From assembly GCA_902729315.2 (NCBI GenBank), contig LR746264.1, positions 1,659,378-1,723,377 on the forward strand: a stretch of DNA of 64,000 nucleotides, in the 5' to 3' direction. Origin of the DNA: Spirodela intermedia (taxonomy: Eukaryota; Streptophyta; Magnoliopsida; Alismatales; Araceae). Below the pieces are notes generated by a model. That model made no database searches. It was given only the letters and a program-made list of their open reading frames with translations, and had not been told where the DNA came from. Below, piece after piece: positions 1 to 11,336 of the stretch (the stretch's first letter is position 1; each line of letters starts with the position of its first letter). Made by a program: the position numbers and the translations under genes.

Positions 1-1530
1 CAACATGACGTGAACAACTGTAAAGTTTCATCTTGTTCACGCTATAGAGATTATCAACTTAGAGAATGCGAACTAGGTTATCAGCTTCTAAGCCAGTAGC
101 AGTTCTTAAGCTATAGTTCCGTGGTACTTTTATGAATGTATGAAAAGCGTTTCCCCTTTGTCGAGGGGTCACGCGATCTAACTTTTGAAGTTGATTTTAG
201 GAATATATTATACCAACAACGGTGATAGTATCTGGTGGTACTTCACAAAGAAGCATATTTTCTTTCAGTTCATATGTGTTAATTCTTAATTTCTCTACGT
301 GTGCTTCTGTGTCTGTGTTTGTGTGAATGTTTTTCTTTTCAGATCATAATTTTCGTCTGGATCTTAACTAGAACCAAGTGTCATCTAGCCAACACCCTTG
401 GTTGCTAAATCAGTAAGCATCAGGCCTCCGTCCACATCAAAATATAACTAGTTATGGCTCGAAATTGTCATAGTTTCCAAACAAGGAAACATATTAGTCT
501 CGAAATTGTCATGTTCAGATCACATCATGAAAATTATGTGCAAGAAAGCCAGTTCTTGAGTGTGGCGGGCACAATACAGCAGTAATTTTTTAATTTAATT
601 GAATTCTTCTTTCCACGCTTAGTGGACAAGATCTGCTCGTTGACCAACCCATATTATCTGACTTTGCAGCCCAAGAGTAGAATTCTGTGGATACAGCATT
701 CCCCATCCTTCAGAAAACCGGGTCAACATAAGAGTGCAGACCACTGGTATGCATGCTAAGCTCCTCCTCCCTCATTGCCTATTTGTATCGACCATTTTCA
801 GGTGATTATTGCACCTTTCTTTCATTATAGTCAGAAATAACCGAAAGTCTTAGCTTTCTGAAGATCCCTCTTCCATTTTGTCACGTCATGAGCCACTTAG
901 TCAGGCAAACGCTGTCACCAAAACGTATATCGGGATAGAAAATATGCTAGGAAGGCGGGCTCATAGTCCGGCATAAACAGTCTCTCCAATGCTGTACATT
1001 GTTTGAAGAGAACCCAAAGTTTGGTAAGTTAATTTCATTAATTTCAATCCCATTTCAGCCCTGGGGAAGTTTAGTTTCGCTTGTATGCGGTCATCTTCAG
1101 GCAAATTTTGGGGCCATATGTAATGAAGGTAGGAATCAAAATCAGTGTGATTATTCGATTTATGATGGTGTTGGTAATGATGGAAAAAAAAAAAAAAGTG
1201 GTTCTGGGAACAAAATTAATAAAAAAAAGGCAGAAATGATTAAAATCAGAGGGTCTTGGAACAGACGGAAGCTTCTGGGCATCTGCAGGGTGTGATTATG
1301 GATAAGAATGAGAGGTTCATGAGAGAGAGAATCTTGTGGGCATGGAGATTTATCTTTTAGATGTTCTTGAAAGGAGATGTTAATCTTGTGGGTGTATTGT
1401 TTTTGGGGTGACATCTCTCGTGCTCTGCTCAATCCGGAGGATATTCTTGTTCTTGGGAGTGTGTTTTTATATTATAGTAGGGAGGAGGGGGTAACTGAGA
1501 GGGTTTTCCCGGTGTTTTCCATGTTGGGCA
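1..1530. other. AT-rich flank, no clear gene
   Basis: I see no supported gene here. Short open frames exist, but none has conserved motifs or convincing coding character. Most of it may be a long intron or intergenic DNA left of the putative terminal exon that begins near 1532. A short run of A lies near 1181-1197. Confidence 0.5.
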
Positions 1531-1531
1531 G

Positions 1532-1674
1532 GTGATCCGGCCAAGGAGGTGTTCAAGGATGCCCTCCAGAATCTGCTCGTGATGTCCCAGCACGTGAGAA
1601 CCACCTTCGACCGAGCTGTCCAGGATTACAGAGCCCAACCCCACAACACAATCGGCTCCGACGGACGACTCTAG
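1532..1674 (+). CDS. Putative terminal exon of an unidentified gene (partial)
   Basis: An acceptor-like sequence ending in AG at 1530-1531 is followed by an open frame of about 47 codons that stops at TAG 1672-1674. The frame contains GDPAKEVFKDALQNLL, then MSQHVRTTFDRAVQDY, and ends IGSDGRL. The predicted peptide is amphipathic, probably helical, and looks more protein-like than the surrounding DNA. I do not recognise the family and found no upstream exon in 1-1530. It could be the 3' end of a gene lying to the left, or a chance frame. A CT microsatellite starts directly after the stop, where a 3' UTR would be. Confidence 0.35.
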
Positions 1675-1675
1675 G

Positions 1676-1679
<4 letters not shown>

Positions 1680-1721
<42 letters not shown>

Positions 1722-1826
1722 CTCTACTCTCTCTAAAAAAAACCCTCTCTAGTTTTCTTCCTTGAAATATGATTCAAAGTTGCGCCAATGGAAATCAGTC
1801 CCACGTCAGGCCTTCTTCACTCACTA

Positions 1827-1870
<44 letters not shown>
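1680..1870. repeat. Two (CT)n microsatellites
   Basis: Pure CT tracts lie at about 1680-1718 and 1829-1870. Each is followed by a similar ACTCTCTACTCTCT tail, so the second may be a local duplication of the first. Simple-sequence DNA, no coding meaning. Confidence 0.9.
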
Positions 1871-1873
<3 letters not shown>

Positions 1874-2039
1874 CTCTACTCTCTACTCTGCGTATAGTGG
1901 GGTGGGGTGGGGAAGGACTACTAAAGTGATGCTTCACCCTCTCTACTTAAATAAATTTGTATTTATCAGTATACATTAAAATTATGCAAAAAAACCTCTG
2001 TAAATAGGAATTATTTGGCAATATTTCCCCTTCATGGCG

Positions 2040-2412
2040 CCCTAAGTCGACCGTCTCCCCCTCCTAATGGACCCAACTTAATTTGAATGGGTCCCAGAAA
2101 CTACTTATAAATTCCCTCAACGAACTATAAACCCTAAAAGAAATCAGAGATCATCCCCCCAACATTCTCAATCTCCTCCTTCCTCTTCTTCTAAGGAGAT
2201 CTGAATCGTTAGGGTTCTTCCCAGGAAGAGAAAACCCAAGCCCAGCGAAGAAACTGCACCTAGGGTTTCCCCAACCGTGAATAATCAATCACACCGGCTA
2301 CAGCAAACAATCCATCACAGGTTCATCCTTTTTACACATGCTGTCCCCAGAGGAGACAAAGAAGCCCGCGAAGATATTTTTTTTCAAAAAAAAAAAAAAA
2401 AAAAAAAAAAAA
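2040..2412 (+). promoter_or_regulatory. Promoter/leader-like segment ending in a poly(A) run
   Basis: On the + strand a TATA-like ACTTATAAATTCC near 2103 is followed by AAACCCTAAA (telo-box type) at about 2129 and a pyrimidine-rich stretch with further TTAGGGTT/TAGGGTTT motifs, as in plant 5' leaders. No convincing + frame follows, and 27 A residues occupy 2386-2412. The segment lies within about 460 bp beyond the stop of the minus-strand bHLH gene, so it may be that gene's 3' region read backwards, an antisense transcript start, or a retroposed leader. Function is unproven. Confidence 0.3.
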
Positions 2413-2500
2413 GGAGACATGAAAAACAGAGGAAAGTACTCATGAGAAGCAAAACCCTAATTCTTCCAAGTCAAAGAAGTCCTCGGCGCGTCTCTCAGGC

Positions 2501-5500
2501 TCACGCCGCCCTCTCGAACCCGCAGCCAACCTGCATGTGGAGCCACTCCTGCGGCGGCTCCTGACCCACGAACTCCCTGGTCGGCGGCTGCCCCACGAAT
2601 CCCGCTGACCTGGAGGAGGGCTCGAATGCTTGGACGCCGAACTGGGGAGGTCAACGAGGGGAGGGGGGAGGGAGTAGGAGACATTTCATAAGAAAAAAAT
2701 AAAAAAGATCAATCAGGATTGAAGAATGATCTCCCCCTTCTTCATATCTCAGACGGGTATGTTGACTGGTTGGCTGGTGCTTTCAGGACTGGTTGGAATC
2801 ACAACGGATGGAAGACTATTTATTATTTATTCAAAGACAATCGTTTTTTGTTTCTCATGGCTTATAAAGTCAACGGCTGTGAACAGGCTGCTAGGGTTCA
2901 TGTGCTCAGCCACAGTTTCTAACTCCTGGGTACAAGCGAAAAAGAAAAAAAAAAAAAATCTTCATTTTTTTCTCAAAACGAATGGATCTGTGTGCGTTTT
3001 ATCCATGGTTTTCTTCTTCTTCTGATTTTTATTTTTATTTTTTATTTCTCGGATCTGACGCAGAAAGACTTCACTTAAATGAAAAGTGTGATTAGAACAT
3101 TAGCAAGAGGCCCTTACATCTTTAGCAGGGAACCCTTCACCGCCAGTGTTCATCCTCGAGTTCACTGCTTCGAGCTTCATGGAAAGGAACTGGAATCGCA
3201 ACAAGAACAGGGAAGAAATTACAATAACAGAAGAGATTCATGGCTAATTCAGGAAAACACAGCCCTGGAGCCTACCTCAACCTGGCACTGCAGTGATTGG
3301 ATGTAGTTGATTATCTCATCGAGCACAGATGCTTTGCCAATAACCTTTCAACGAGCAATTCAGTGAGAAGAAAGAGATTCATGAAACAGAAACAGGAGCT
3401 CGATCTCCCCCGGTGGTGAAGAACATGATAGTTGCTCTACCTTGTTACAGCCGGGCACCAGGTCCTGAAGAATCTTCATCCTCTCACTGATCTTTTCCCT
3501 TCTAGCCTGATGAATGAGCGGAAGTCCAGCAGGAAATCATGTAAGTTTATGATGCCGTATTAAGGAAGAAACTTAGCCCAATACGACATGAAAACTAGGT
3601 GGACTAAATAGATTGCATCAATGTCCATCCCCATCATGCATAACAAAAAATAGATATCATCTGGATTATAATGAGCGTTTTATTTTTTATAGAATGAGGA
3701 TTATTAGAGTGAGAGATGCAGTCTCTTTTACTACTTCACCTGCTTCTCAAGCCCCTCTCTCCCTCTCTAGAGAACAGCCTTAGATATAATCGATGTGTAG
3801 TCAATTTCAGTCAACTTGTTTGTGATGGGTATCAACACAGAGTTTGACCAGTTCAAAAGAAGTGCTTGATCTCTAAACAAGTTCTACAGGTCAACTATTT
3901 AATTAATACGTTTTAATTCTATAATATTAAAGGCAAATATACCAAGATATTCCGGGGAATGCAGGGTGTGTGTGTGTGTGTGTGTGTGTGTGAGTGTGTG
4001 TGTGTGTTCCAAACCATCCGAGATAGATGCCATTGACTCAGAATGATGATTGAAGATTATCCAGTACGGAAACATGATGCAAGTATGGGATTCATTGTGA
4101 AGGATCCATATATCACTAATGTTCATACCAATGAATAATAAATATAAATAAATAAACATAACCACCACACAGATCACCTCGAATACATCGATTGAATACT
4201 CTACCCTTGAATCAACGAAATAATGTATGTTAGAACACGAAATAAATTTGTGATGGATCCATATTCTTCCAGTAAAAGAACCCGTGCATTTTCGCCACTA
4301 AAACTATGTAAATCTTTTCAAAAAAAAAAAAAAGTGACCAAGCTGATTTCCTTAAAACATTGAATAATTAGCGGAACTAACAATATCAGGAGACAACTGC
4401 CATTCTCCTAATCATAGATAATTAAGGAGCTCAAATCCAAGTTTTATACCTTTTGCACGCTGTTCAACAATGCTGTAACGCAGGATATTGGCAGAAAATA
4501 ATGTGAGGTATCAATATTAACAAGAAAAAAAATCTGGCATACTCGCTCTGCAAGGCTGTGGCTGTCAGTGGCTTGCCCTCTTCTTGCTCTGACATGGATG
4601 TAATCTTGCTTGGACGCCTCAGAAGTTTGGGCACATTGACCAGGCAACTTGTTACAAACGCCTGAACTTGTTTCAACCTCAAGCTTTGACTCCCCATTTT
4701 CATCTCTTGAAACACCAACTTTAAGACGTTTAGGCTCACAATCTGTCTGTAATGTTCAAAGACAAAATATGAGGATAAAAGCAGCTCAAAAAAATGATTA
4801 GACTCACACGAACTTTCTTCAGAACATCGCAGACTCATTAATGCCATGAGGTAATTATTTACAGAAATGAATGACCGTAAGCAACGGATCCAAAGATATT
4901 TTGGGTGAATCCTGTTGCACATACATAGAATTTTGCTAGATAAGTGGAGAAAATAGTAATCGATCATATTCTCAGCTGAACAGTCATTGTTATAGTCACA
5001 ACCCGCCCAAAAGAAGAACAAACAGATAGCCATCAGTCTTCCACCTTATGTAAAAACAAAGCAGATCATTTTTCTGTTGCTATATTGCTGAATATACAGC
5101 TAAAGAGGCATGCCTGCTACGCAGAGCAAAGTTTACAGAATGCATGCTTCCTAAGTAGGCAGAAATCTTTTGCCCATTATTCAAGCCAATTTGCAGTGGA
5201 ATCCTCAAAAGAGTAGCAACCAGGATGAAACTTCAGACAGGGTTCACAGATATTTTTTTCTCTAAATAGAATACTTCCTTCAGGGAACAGCCAGGACACA
5301 TGCTTTTACATGACATTGCCGTGTTTGACCCAGAATATTGACAAGTTAGTTGTATGGTTATGCAATTGGGAAATGATAGTAGCATTAAGAACTGCAGTAT
5401 AGAAAGAAAAAAGACCTATGCATGTCAATAGAAGACATTAAGCCATTCATCAGTGCAAAGGCGAGCAGCCTACACCAGAATACAAAACCAGATAAAGCGA

Positions 5501-7227
5501 GATTTTAAGAAATATCTGCATGGGGCATAGTAAAACAAAAAGAAAATGGGACAAAGAGGGATCTAAGAAGTAAATTGCACTTATGAACCCATAAGATACC
5601 AGAAACATGTAAGTAATTATACATTGAATATGACAAACTATCCATCTCATTTAACTCACAGAGTCCAATTTCATAAGAAAAAAATTTACCTTTCAAGGAC
5701 AAAACTCTCTCTAACCTCAACATCAGGAAGATCTACTTCCTACTATCACCAAAAAGTTTTTTAAGGGATCTAACGATCAGTACTCAATTTCTATTCATCT
5801 CCAACATCTGTTGCCATTTTGGACGCCTCTCGCTGTAGTATGATGAAGGATTTTAACAAGCATGACACAATCAGTAATATTGTTCTCTTTAGTTTTTCTG
5901 ATAAATAGCCCCCGTGTGTTTTTTCTTGTCTCAAAATGCATTTTACAGCTGCTAAAATTTCCAAAAAAAGAATTTAATATCCCCACAAATTTGAGTATCC
6001 TCCTATTAACCATTTGATAACAAATATAAGTCATAAAGACTTCTGTTACTTCGGAATTTTATTTCCATGTTGGAGAAACTCAAGAGCTACTCAGTAGGAG
6101 CGAACATCATCTCTCCGCCAATGTCAACTCGTAAGTAGTTGCTCTCTCCTGTCGTCCATCACCATTTGGCAGGAAATGCCTTGCTGAGTAAGACAATTAA
6201 CTAGACTTACTTTTTTATTGGTCTGCACACTGTACCCCACTTCCTTAGGTGGGCTCTGTTTGAATTACTAACTGCCAAAGTCCAAAAGAGCTTGTTTCAA
6301 GATTGATGTGACAGTAGATGGAACACTCTTTTCAAGAGTCCATCTCCCTTCAACCAAAAAGAGTTTTACTTTCGATTTTTCAAATGCAGAGTCAAAACTT
6401 TTAAGTTGATTCACTCCACTACTGTGGTCTTATTCCCCAAAGGATAATGGGAGACCAAGGCACTTAGATGAGAATTTTACCTACCTTACAGACAAATGTA
6501 TAAGCATGGTCAGCAATCCCATTTTACCAAAAGCTTCAATTCTCGTAACTTCTGATGGTTAAGTTTATCCACAATCCTGCAACCATTTCTTGCATTAATA
6601 GAAGCCATTTAGCTTTGGAATTTTGTTCATATCATCCATAAAATAGATCTAGCAAATCGGAAATGCACATGAGATGTTACTTTGACTTAAAGTCATTCAA
6701 TTAACCGTTCAAGAAATGATGCTTGATGATAAACAGCAATAGAGGCGGAATTAGAATAAGAAATTTTCTAGGGTGAACATTAACCATTCAACTAGGTAAG
6801 CCTTGCTCCAGATGAACAAGTCACAACTATGATGCCATCCACCATCACGAAGATACATTATTAGCGACCCAGAAAAAAATTGGCTAAATTATGATGCTAT
6901 AAGCCTCCACAAAGCAAAAAAGACAGGATAACTTTTACGCTCATTTTTAATCTTGATTGTCGAAACTTGGAAAGATACTCCAAGCATCTAATGCCTATAA
7001 TCTTTGAAATCAAGCTTCACAAAAAAATAAACAATACGTAAGGGAAGTTCCACGTCTTTACATCCAAAGCAAGAAATTGGAGAAGATTCCAAATTTAACG
7101 ATAGAGTCACTCATTGACCATACGCTAGCGAGGCATCTCCAGGCATGGTTGCTACAGAGATTTGAAGGATATCCAAACACAGAAATACGAGGAATCAACA
7201 GCACATGGACAATGAGTAGCAGTTATA

Positions 7228-7289
<62 letters not shown>

Positions 7290-9009
7290 CGAGAAAGGAT
7301 TAAATATAAAAGGGTCAAGAGGAAAGGGCTTAATATATGGAAAATTGACGAAAATAGAAAATTCACCTATCTCATAAGTCTCATAGGTCCAGAAAAGAGC
7401 CTGCAACTTCAATCATGATCTCACATGTCTCACCTATTACCTTTACCCCCCATATATAGAGTAGCAGGGGCTTGTAAAATGCACGTTTACAGGCATTCAA
7501 ACAGACAATTCATGTATAGAAGAACAAAGCTATTTTTCCCCAAAAGAAAAACTTTGTATCAATAAAATTCGAATCCGAAACTTAATGAAACTTCAATTAA
7601 ATAGTATTAAGTAAAATAGCCAGAGTATTTATAATTCCAATCGTTAAGGGAGATTTTTTAGTCCCGAGGTTGGCCAGGGTGTTCTTTCCGCATTCATTGA
7701 ATGAAAAGGTAACATTATTTGAAAAGTTTCTACTTTCAGAGAAACACACCCAGATTCTATAGAATCATGGATGAAACTTAAGCTCCATGCAAAATCCGAT
7801 TGAGTTTTCCGTCAAAATAACTGTCAAGTTTCAGCAATTTATAGATCAATGACCCACCAAAAGTCATCTTTTACAAGTCCTAATTAATCTCGGTTTCCTA
7901 TCCACTATCTGGAGATATGGGTAATCAGGAACATGTTTTCGTCTACAGACCAATTTTTAATCATCGAAGAAATAGTTTTAACAACTCCAAAAGTTTTCAT
8001 AAGATAGCTATTATACATCAGCCAATAGAATCTTCCCTTGGAAATTATTCATCTGCGTTTCATTGGAAACTCTAGGAAGCTAGTGCAGTGACATCGTTAA
8101 GAAACTACCAAGGTCCAAATTAACAAATGGAAAGGGAAGGGAACGGATAGAAGAACAGAACAATACAACGGGAATTGCTCTACAGGCTTCTTCTGAAGGA
8201 TAGATTACATACTAAGCTGTTCTTCACCATACATCCAAAACAGAGGCCCCCAACAATAATAAGAAAGGCTGAAGAAAGATGCACGAGAATCCAGACATAA
8301 ATCCTCAGCAGGGATATCAAGAAAGTGCGAATAAGTCGCATTATACTTCGCATGTGTGTAGGTAGTTTCCACTCCCATTTCACTTTCGAGATGAAAAAAT
8401 GCAATGAACTTTTCTCATCGGTTCCTTCCGAGATGATAAAATGAATATAAAAATTAAATGTAATGTGAATCACTCACAATCCACCACTATCTGATTTCAG
8501 AAAGAAGAAGGTGAAGAAATTTTATAGGCGTTCGGCAGGATAACCTAATAAGTCATCGAAATCAAACAGGAGGAGGCAACCATGACTGTGCATCAGTCTA
8601 ACAAACCGGGCAAGGTCCGAGATCTCGCGAAAGAAACCCACAAAGACAATCGCTGGGTAAACCGCAGCTAACCAGAGCGCAAAAAAAGCCAACATTTCGA
8701 AAATCACCAGGGCAATGCCTTCACCACGACGAACAAGCGCGAATTCCGCCGGGCAAGGGGGGCCAGAGAGGAACTAGGACAGGACATTACCGACTCATTG
8801 CCGCTGCAGGTGGAACCGAGCTTGGAAGGCTCCTCCTCCGACCACGTCCCCAAATCCCTCCGTTTCCGCCGACGGCGGATCCCGACGCTCTGCTGCGAGA
8901 CGGCCGCTTCCTCCCCGGAGGCGCCTTCCCTGTGCCCACCACCCTCCCCGCAGACCCCCTTCTGCCCCACCGGGGCCATCCTCGCTGGCCCCGGGTGCAT
9001 CCCCAGCAT
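2501..9009 (-). CDS. bHLH transcription factor, bHLH79/BPE-like, six exons
   Basis: Nuclear basic helix-loop-helix regulator of the CIB/BPE/HBI1 group. Exons in transcript order: 9009-8791, 4746-4543, 3506-3441, 3344-3276, 3189-3118, 2641-2501. All junctions are phase 0 and the chain gives 256 residues. Residues about 129-144 read RARRGQATDSHSLAER followed by ARREKISER, with the His-Glu-Arg set (H136, E140, R144) expected for G-box/E-box contact. The helix-loop-helix continues as KILQDLVPGCNK and VIGKASVLDEIINYIQSLQ. The C-terminus EWLHMQVGCGFERAA and the exon-1 stretch RKRRDLGTWSEEEPSK resemble Arabidopsis bHLH79. An in-frame TAG lies 5' of the first ATG (9009), so this exon does not extend far. 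The N-terminus is shorter than in the family and lacks the usual AEIWPF region, so an upstream exon may exist. Intron 1 is about 4 kb. Confidence 0.9.
3507..4542 (-). other. bHLH intron 2
   Basis: A 1.04-kb intron separates the exon ending in LAER from the exon starting ARREKIS. It carries a (TG)n microsatellite at about 3965-4008 and otherwise AT-rich sequence. No further gene seen. Confidence 0.85.
3965..4008. repeat. (TG)n microsatellite
   Basis: About 44 bp of TG dinucleotide repeat with one TGAG interruption, inside intron 2 of the bHLH gene. Confidence 0.95.
4747..8790 (-). other. bHLH intron 1 (long)
   Basis: A 4.04-kb intron joins exon 1, ending in SGNES, to exon 2, starting TDCEPKRLKV. 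It is AT-rich and includes an AAT microsatellite. I found no conserved coding segment in it on either strand; the open frames there are short and lack motifs. Confidence 0.8.
7231..7288. repeat. (AAT)n microsatellite
   Basis: About 19 AAT triplets inside bHLH intron 1. In one frame they read as poly-Asn and on the other strand as poly-Ile. The repeat, not coding selection, explains those open frames. Confidence 0.95.
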
Positions 9010-9140
9010 CCCTCCCACAGCCGAGCCGAGCTGAAGACTCAGTAGCGAGAGAAACTATAGAGAGAGAGAGAGAGAGAAACTAGAGAGAGAAACTAGAGAG
9101 AGAGATTAGAGAGTAAACACAGAGAGAGAGAGAGAGACGG
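9010..9140 (-). promoter_or_regulatory. bHLH 5' leader with CT (GA on + strand) tracts
   Basis: Just upstream of the bHLH ATG the + strand shows several GAGAGA blocks at about 9058-9136, which read as CT repeats on the sense strand. Such leaders are common in plants, and GA/CT tracts are known targets of BBR/BPC (GAGA-binding) proteins. Their function here is inferred only. Confidence 0.5.
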
Positions 9141-9424
9141 AAGTGTGTAGAACTCCCGTTGTGCGGGAACAACCGGCAGACAGCGCCAGTAGTACTCTCA
9201 GCTGGAGTGTGGGTTTTTTCCTCTAAATAACCTTTAAAATACTCACATTTGCATTTATTGCCCATAAACTTCATAAATGTCACACCTACTTAAAAAATAT
9301 CACTTACATTAATGCCGCAAGAGACCAGCAGGCACGGGTCCCCCTCCACTGGCCCAGCGAAAAAATATTATATTATTATTTAAAACTTCATCCAGAAGAC
9401 AAGTGGGAGGGGTGCCAATGGGCT

Positions 9425-9465
9425 GGCCCAATTGGGAATGGCCCAATAGTGCACGAAAATGGGCC
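9425..9465. promoter_or_regulatory. Cluster of three TGGGCC/GGCCCA motifs
   Basis: GGCCCA occurs at 9425-9430 and 9440-9445, and TGGGCC at 9460-9465. These match the site II elements bound by TCP-family factors in promoters of growth-related genes. They sit about 420 bp upstream of the bHLH ATG and 1.9 kb upstream of the kinase ATG, in a divergent intergenic region. Confidence 0.5.
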
Positions 9466-9534
9466 TCTTTTGAGAACTTGGGTTCTAAGATCCAAGTCTC
9501 CAGCATTCAAACCTGTTTGACTAAGAGAAGGAGC

Positions 9535-9548
9535 AGATTTCCATTAGG

Positions 9549-9585
<37 letters not shown>

Positions 9586-10130
9586 AACTCGTTAAAAAAA
9601 AGGAAAAAAAGGAAAATGGACCAGTATTACTTGAGTTGTACTAGCAGCATTAAGCTATTTTATTCTTAACTCATTAAAAAAATGAAAAAAAGTCAACTCC
9701 CCCCTCTTCTTGTCCGTTTGGGCTCATTAGACCGACCTTAGCTATACCTATTTAATGAACCATATATGTACAGATAAAATATTTAGAAGCGTCAAACTTT
9801 TAAAATACATTATTTCTTTATTTTAAAAAATAAAAGTCACGTATGAAATTAGGCAAAGAATGAGATTTCCATTAGGTGGGGAGAGAGAGAGAAGTCAACT
9901 TGCCTGAATTGCACTAGAAACATCAAGTTTTTTTATTCTTGACCATTTCATAAAAGAGAAAAAGTCAACTCCCCCCTCTTCTTGTCCCTTTGGGTTCATT
10001 AGACTCACCTTAATTGTACATATTTAATGAACCATATATTAAAAAAATATGGAAATCTCTAAATTTTCAAATACATTATTTATTTATTTTTAAAGTAAAT
10101 GTCACTAATGAAATGAGCCAAAGAACGAGA
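9535..10130. repeat. 328-bp tandem duplication (two diverged copies)
   Basis: Copy 1 starts at AGATTTCCATTAGGTGG (9535) and copy 2 at the same motif (9863), a spacing of 328 bp. Matching blocks follow in order: a GA tract, GTCAACTCCCCCCTCTTC, TTTAATGAACCATATAT, and an AT-rich end. Copy 2 runs to about 10128, where a degenerate restart of the unit (CGAGATTCTTC) appears. The copies differ by scattered substitutions and small indels. No coding content. Confidence 0.85.
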
Positions 10131-11336
10131 TTCTTCTTAATCTCTAGCCATGGCTCTCCATTATTCAGCATTATTATATTCACATATAATTTCAAATACC
10201 ATTTATTATTATTCCATAATGCATAATTTTAAAAAACCTAAAATTTGAATTATTTCTAAAGTTTTCACTTAACATCATTGTGTTACTAAAAATACCCACA
10301 GATAAAACCATTTGAATCACATGGGAGAGAGAGACACAGATAGAGACATAGTGACAGAGGACCATTTTTCTTTTTCACGATTAATTTAATACTTAAAATT
10401 AGAGAATACTTAGCCCTTTTTTATTAAAGATAAAGTCATAATAATTCTAATTATATCAAAAATATTTAGGAGCATAATTTGGTCGTGGTATCTTTGTTCA
10501 GCTGGCTAGTTAGGAAAGTGGTAGGTGAACATCCACAACAAAGTCAGTCCAAACCATTTGACTTTTCCCAAAATATGTTTGGTTCTGCCCAAGTTAAACA
10601 CATTAAGTCAACTATCTCATGTCGTTAAAATTGCAGAAGTTGAGAAGGTCTACCTTGGAAATTTGGCTTACGTACACACTTGTGATTTTTAGTTCAAACC
10701 CCGCCAATTATTCAAAATACGATGAGTTTTGTTATCATCGTTGACTGTGACAAACAACGTCGATCTCGGTGAGTCGAATGCACAATTTCCGATTTTGTAG
10801 TACATAAAAAATTAATAATAATTTGAAAGTAACCGTCCAACAGCCCAACAACTCTCTCTCCCTCTCTCTCTCTCTCTTTCTGTGTGTATATATATATATG
10901 TATATGTATATATATCGTTGTTCTGTCTCTGTCTCTGTCTCGAAGGGAGGGGGGGAGGGGTTGACCACCGCGTCGAAGCAACGCGGGAGAGGTTGTCGCC
11001 GCCGTTTGGCCAGCCGCTGACGTTCTCATCGGTGATGGAAGTCGTCTCCGCGTTTGGACGGAGGATGGTCGCCGTCTCCCGCTTTCCTCTGCATCCTCTT
11101 CTTCTACCGTTTCCCATGGGGTCCGATCTCCTGGCACGATCCGGTCTCCATCTTCAACCACCATTTCCAGAAGAAGAGAACAAGGCCAGGGGTCGGAGAT
11201 GAAGACCTAACCGCACCATCGGAGAGGTACTCCGTCGTCCTCTCAGGCAGGAAGCATCAGAATTTTCCAGTCCGAGCTGCAGGGAAGGGAGAGAGAGGGG
11301 TGGGGAGGAGGGAGAGGGATCAGCAAGAGCAGAATC
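10131..11336. other. Kinase upstream region
   Basis: AT-rich DNA to about 10800, then a CT tract (about 10852-10878), TA repeats (about 10886-10913), a CTGTCT run, and a GC-richer stretch leading to the kinase ATG. The last 300-400 bp are probably 5' leader. Open frames here are low complexity or lack motifs and I do not call them. Confidence 0.5.

Noticed and set aside
7077-7418. Asn-rich protein frame
   Set aside because: Produced by the (AAT)n repeat in a bHLH intron; flanks have no motif.
9000-9600. CRISPR-like repeated GA blocks
   Set aside because: Simple microsatellites in plant nuclear DNA; no spacer-repeat structure and no cas genes.
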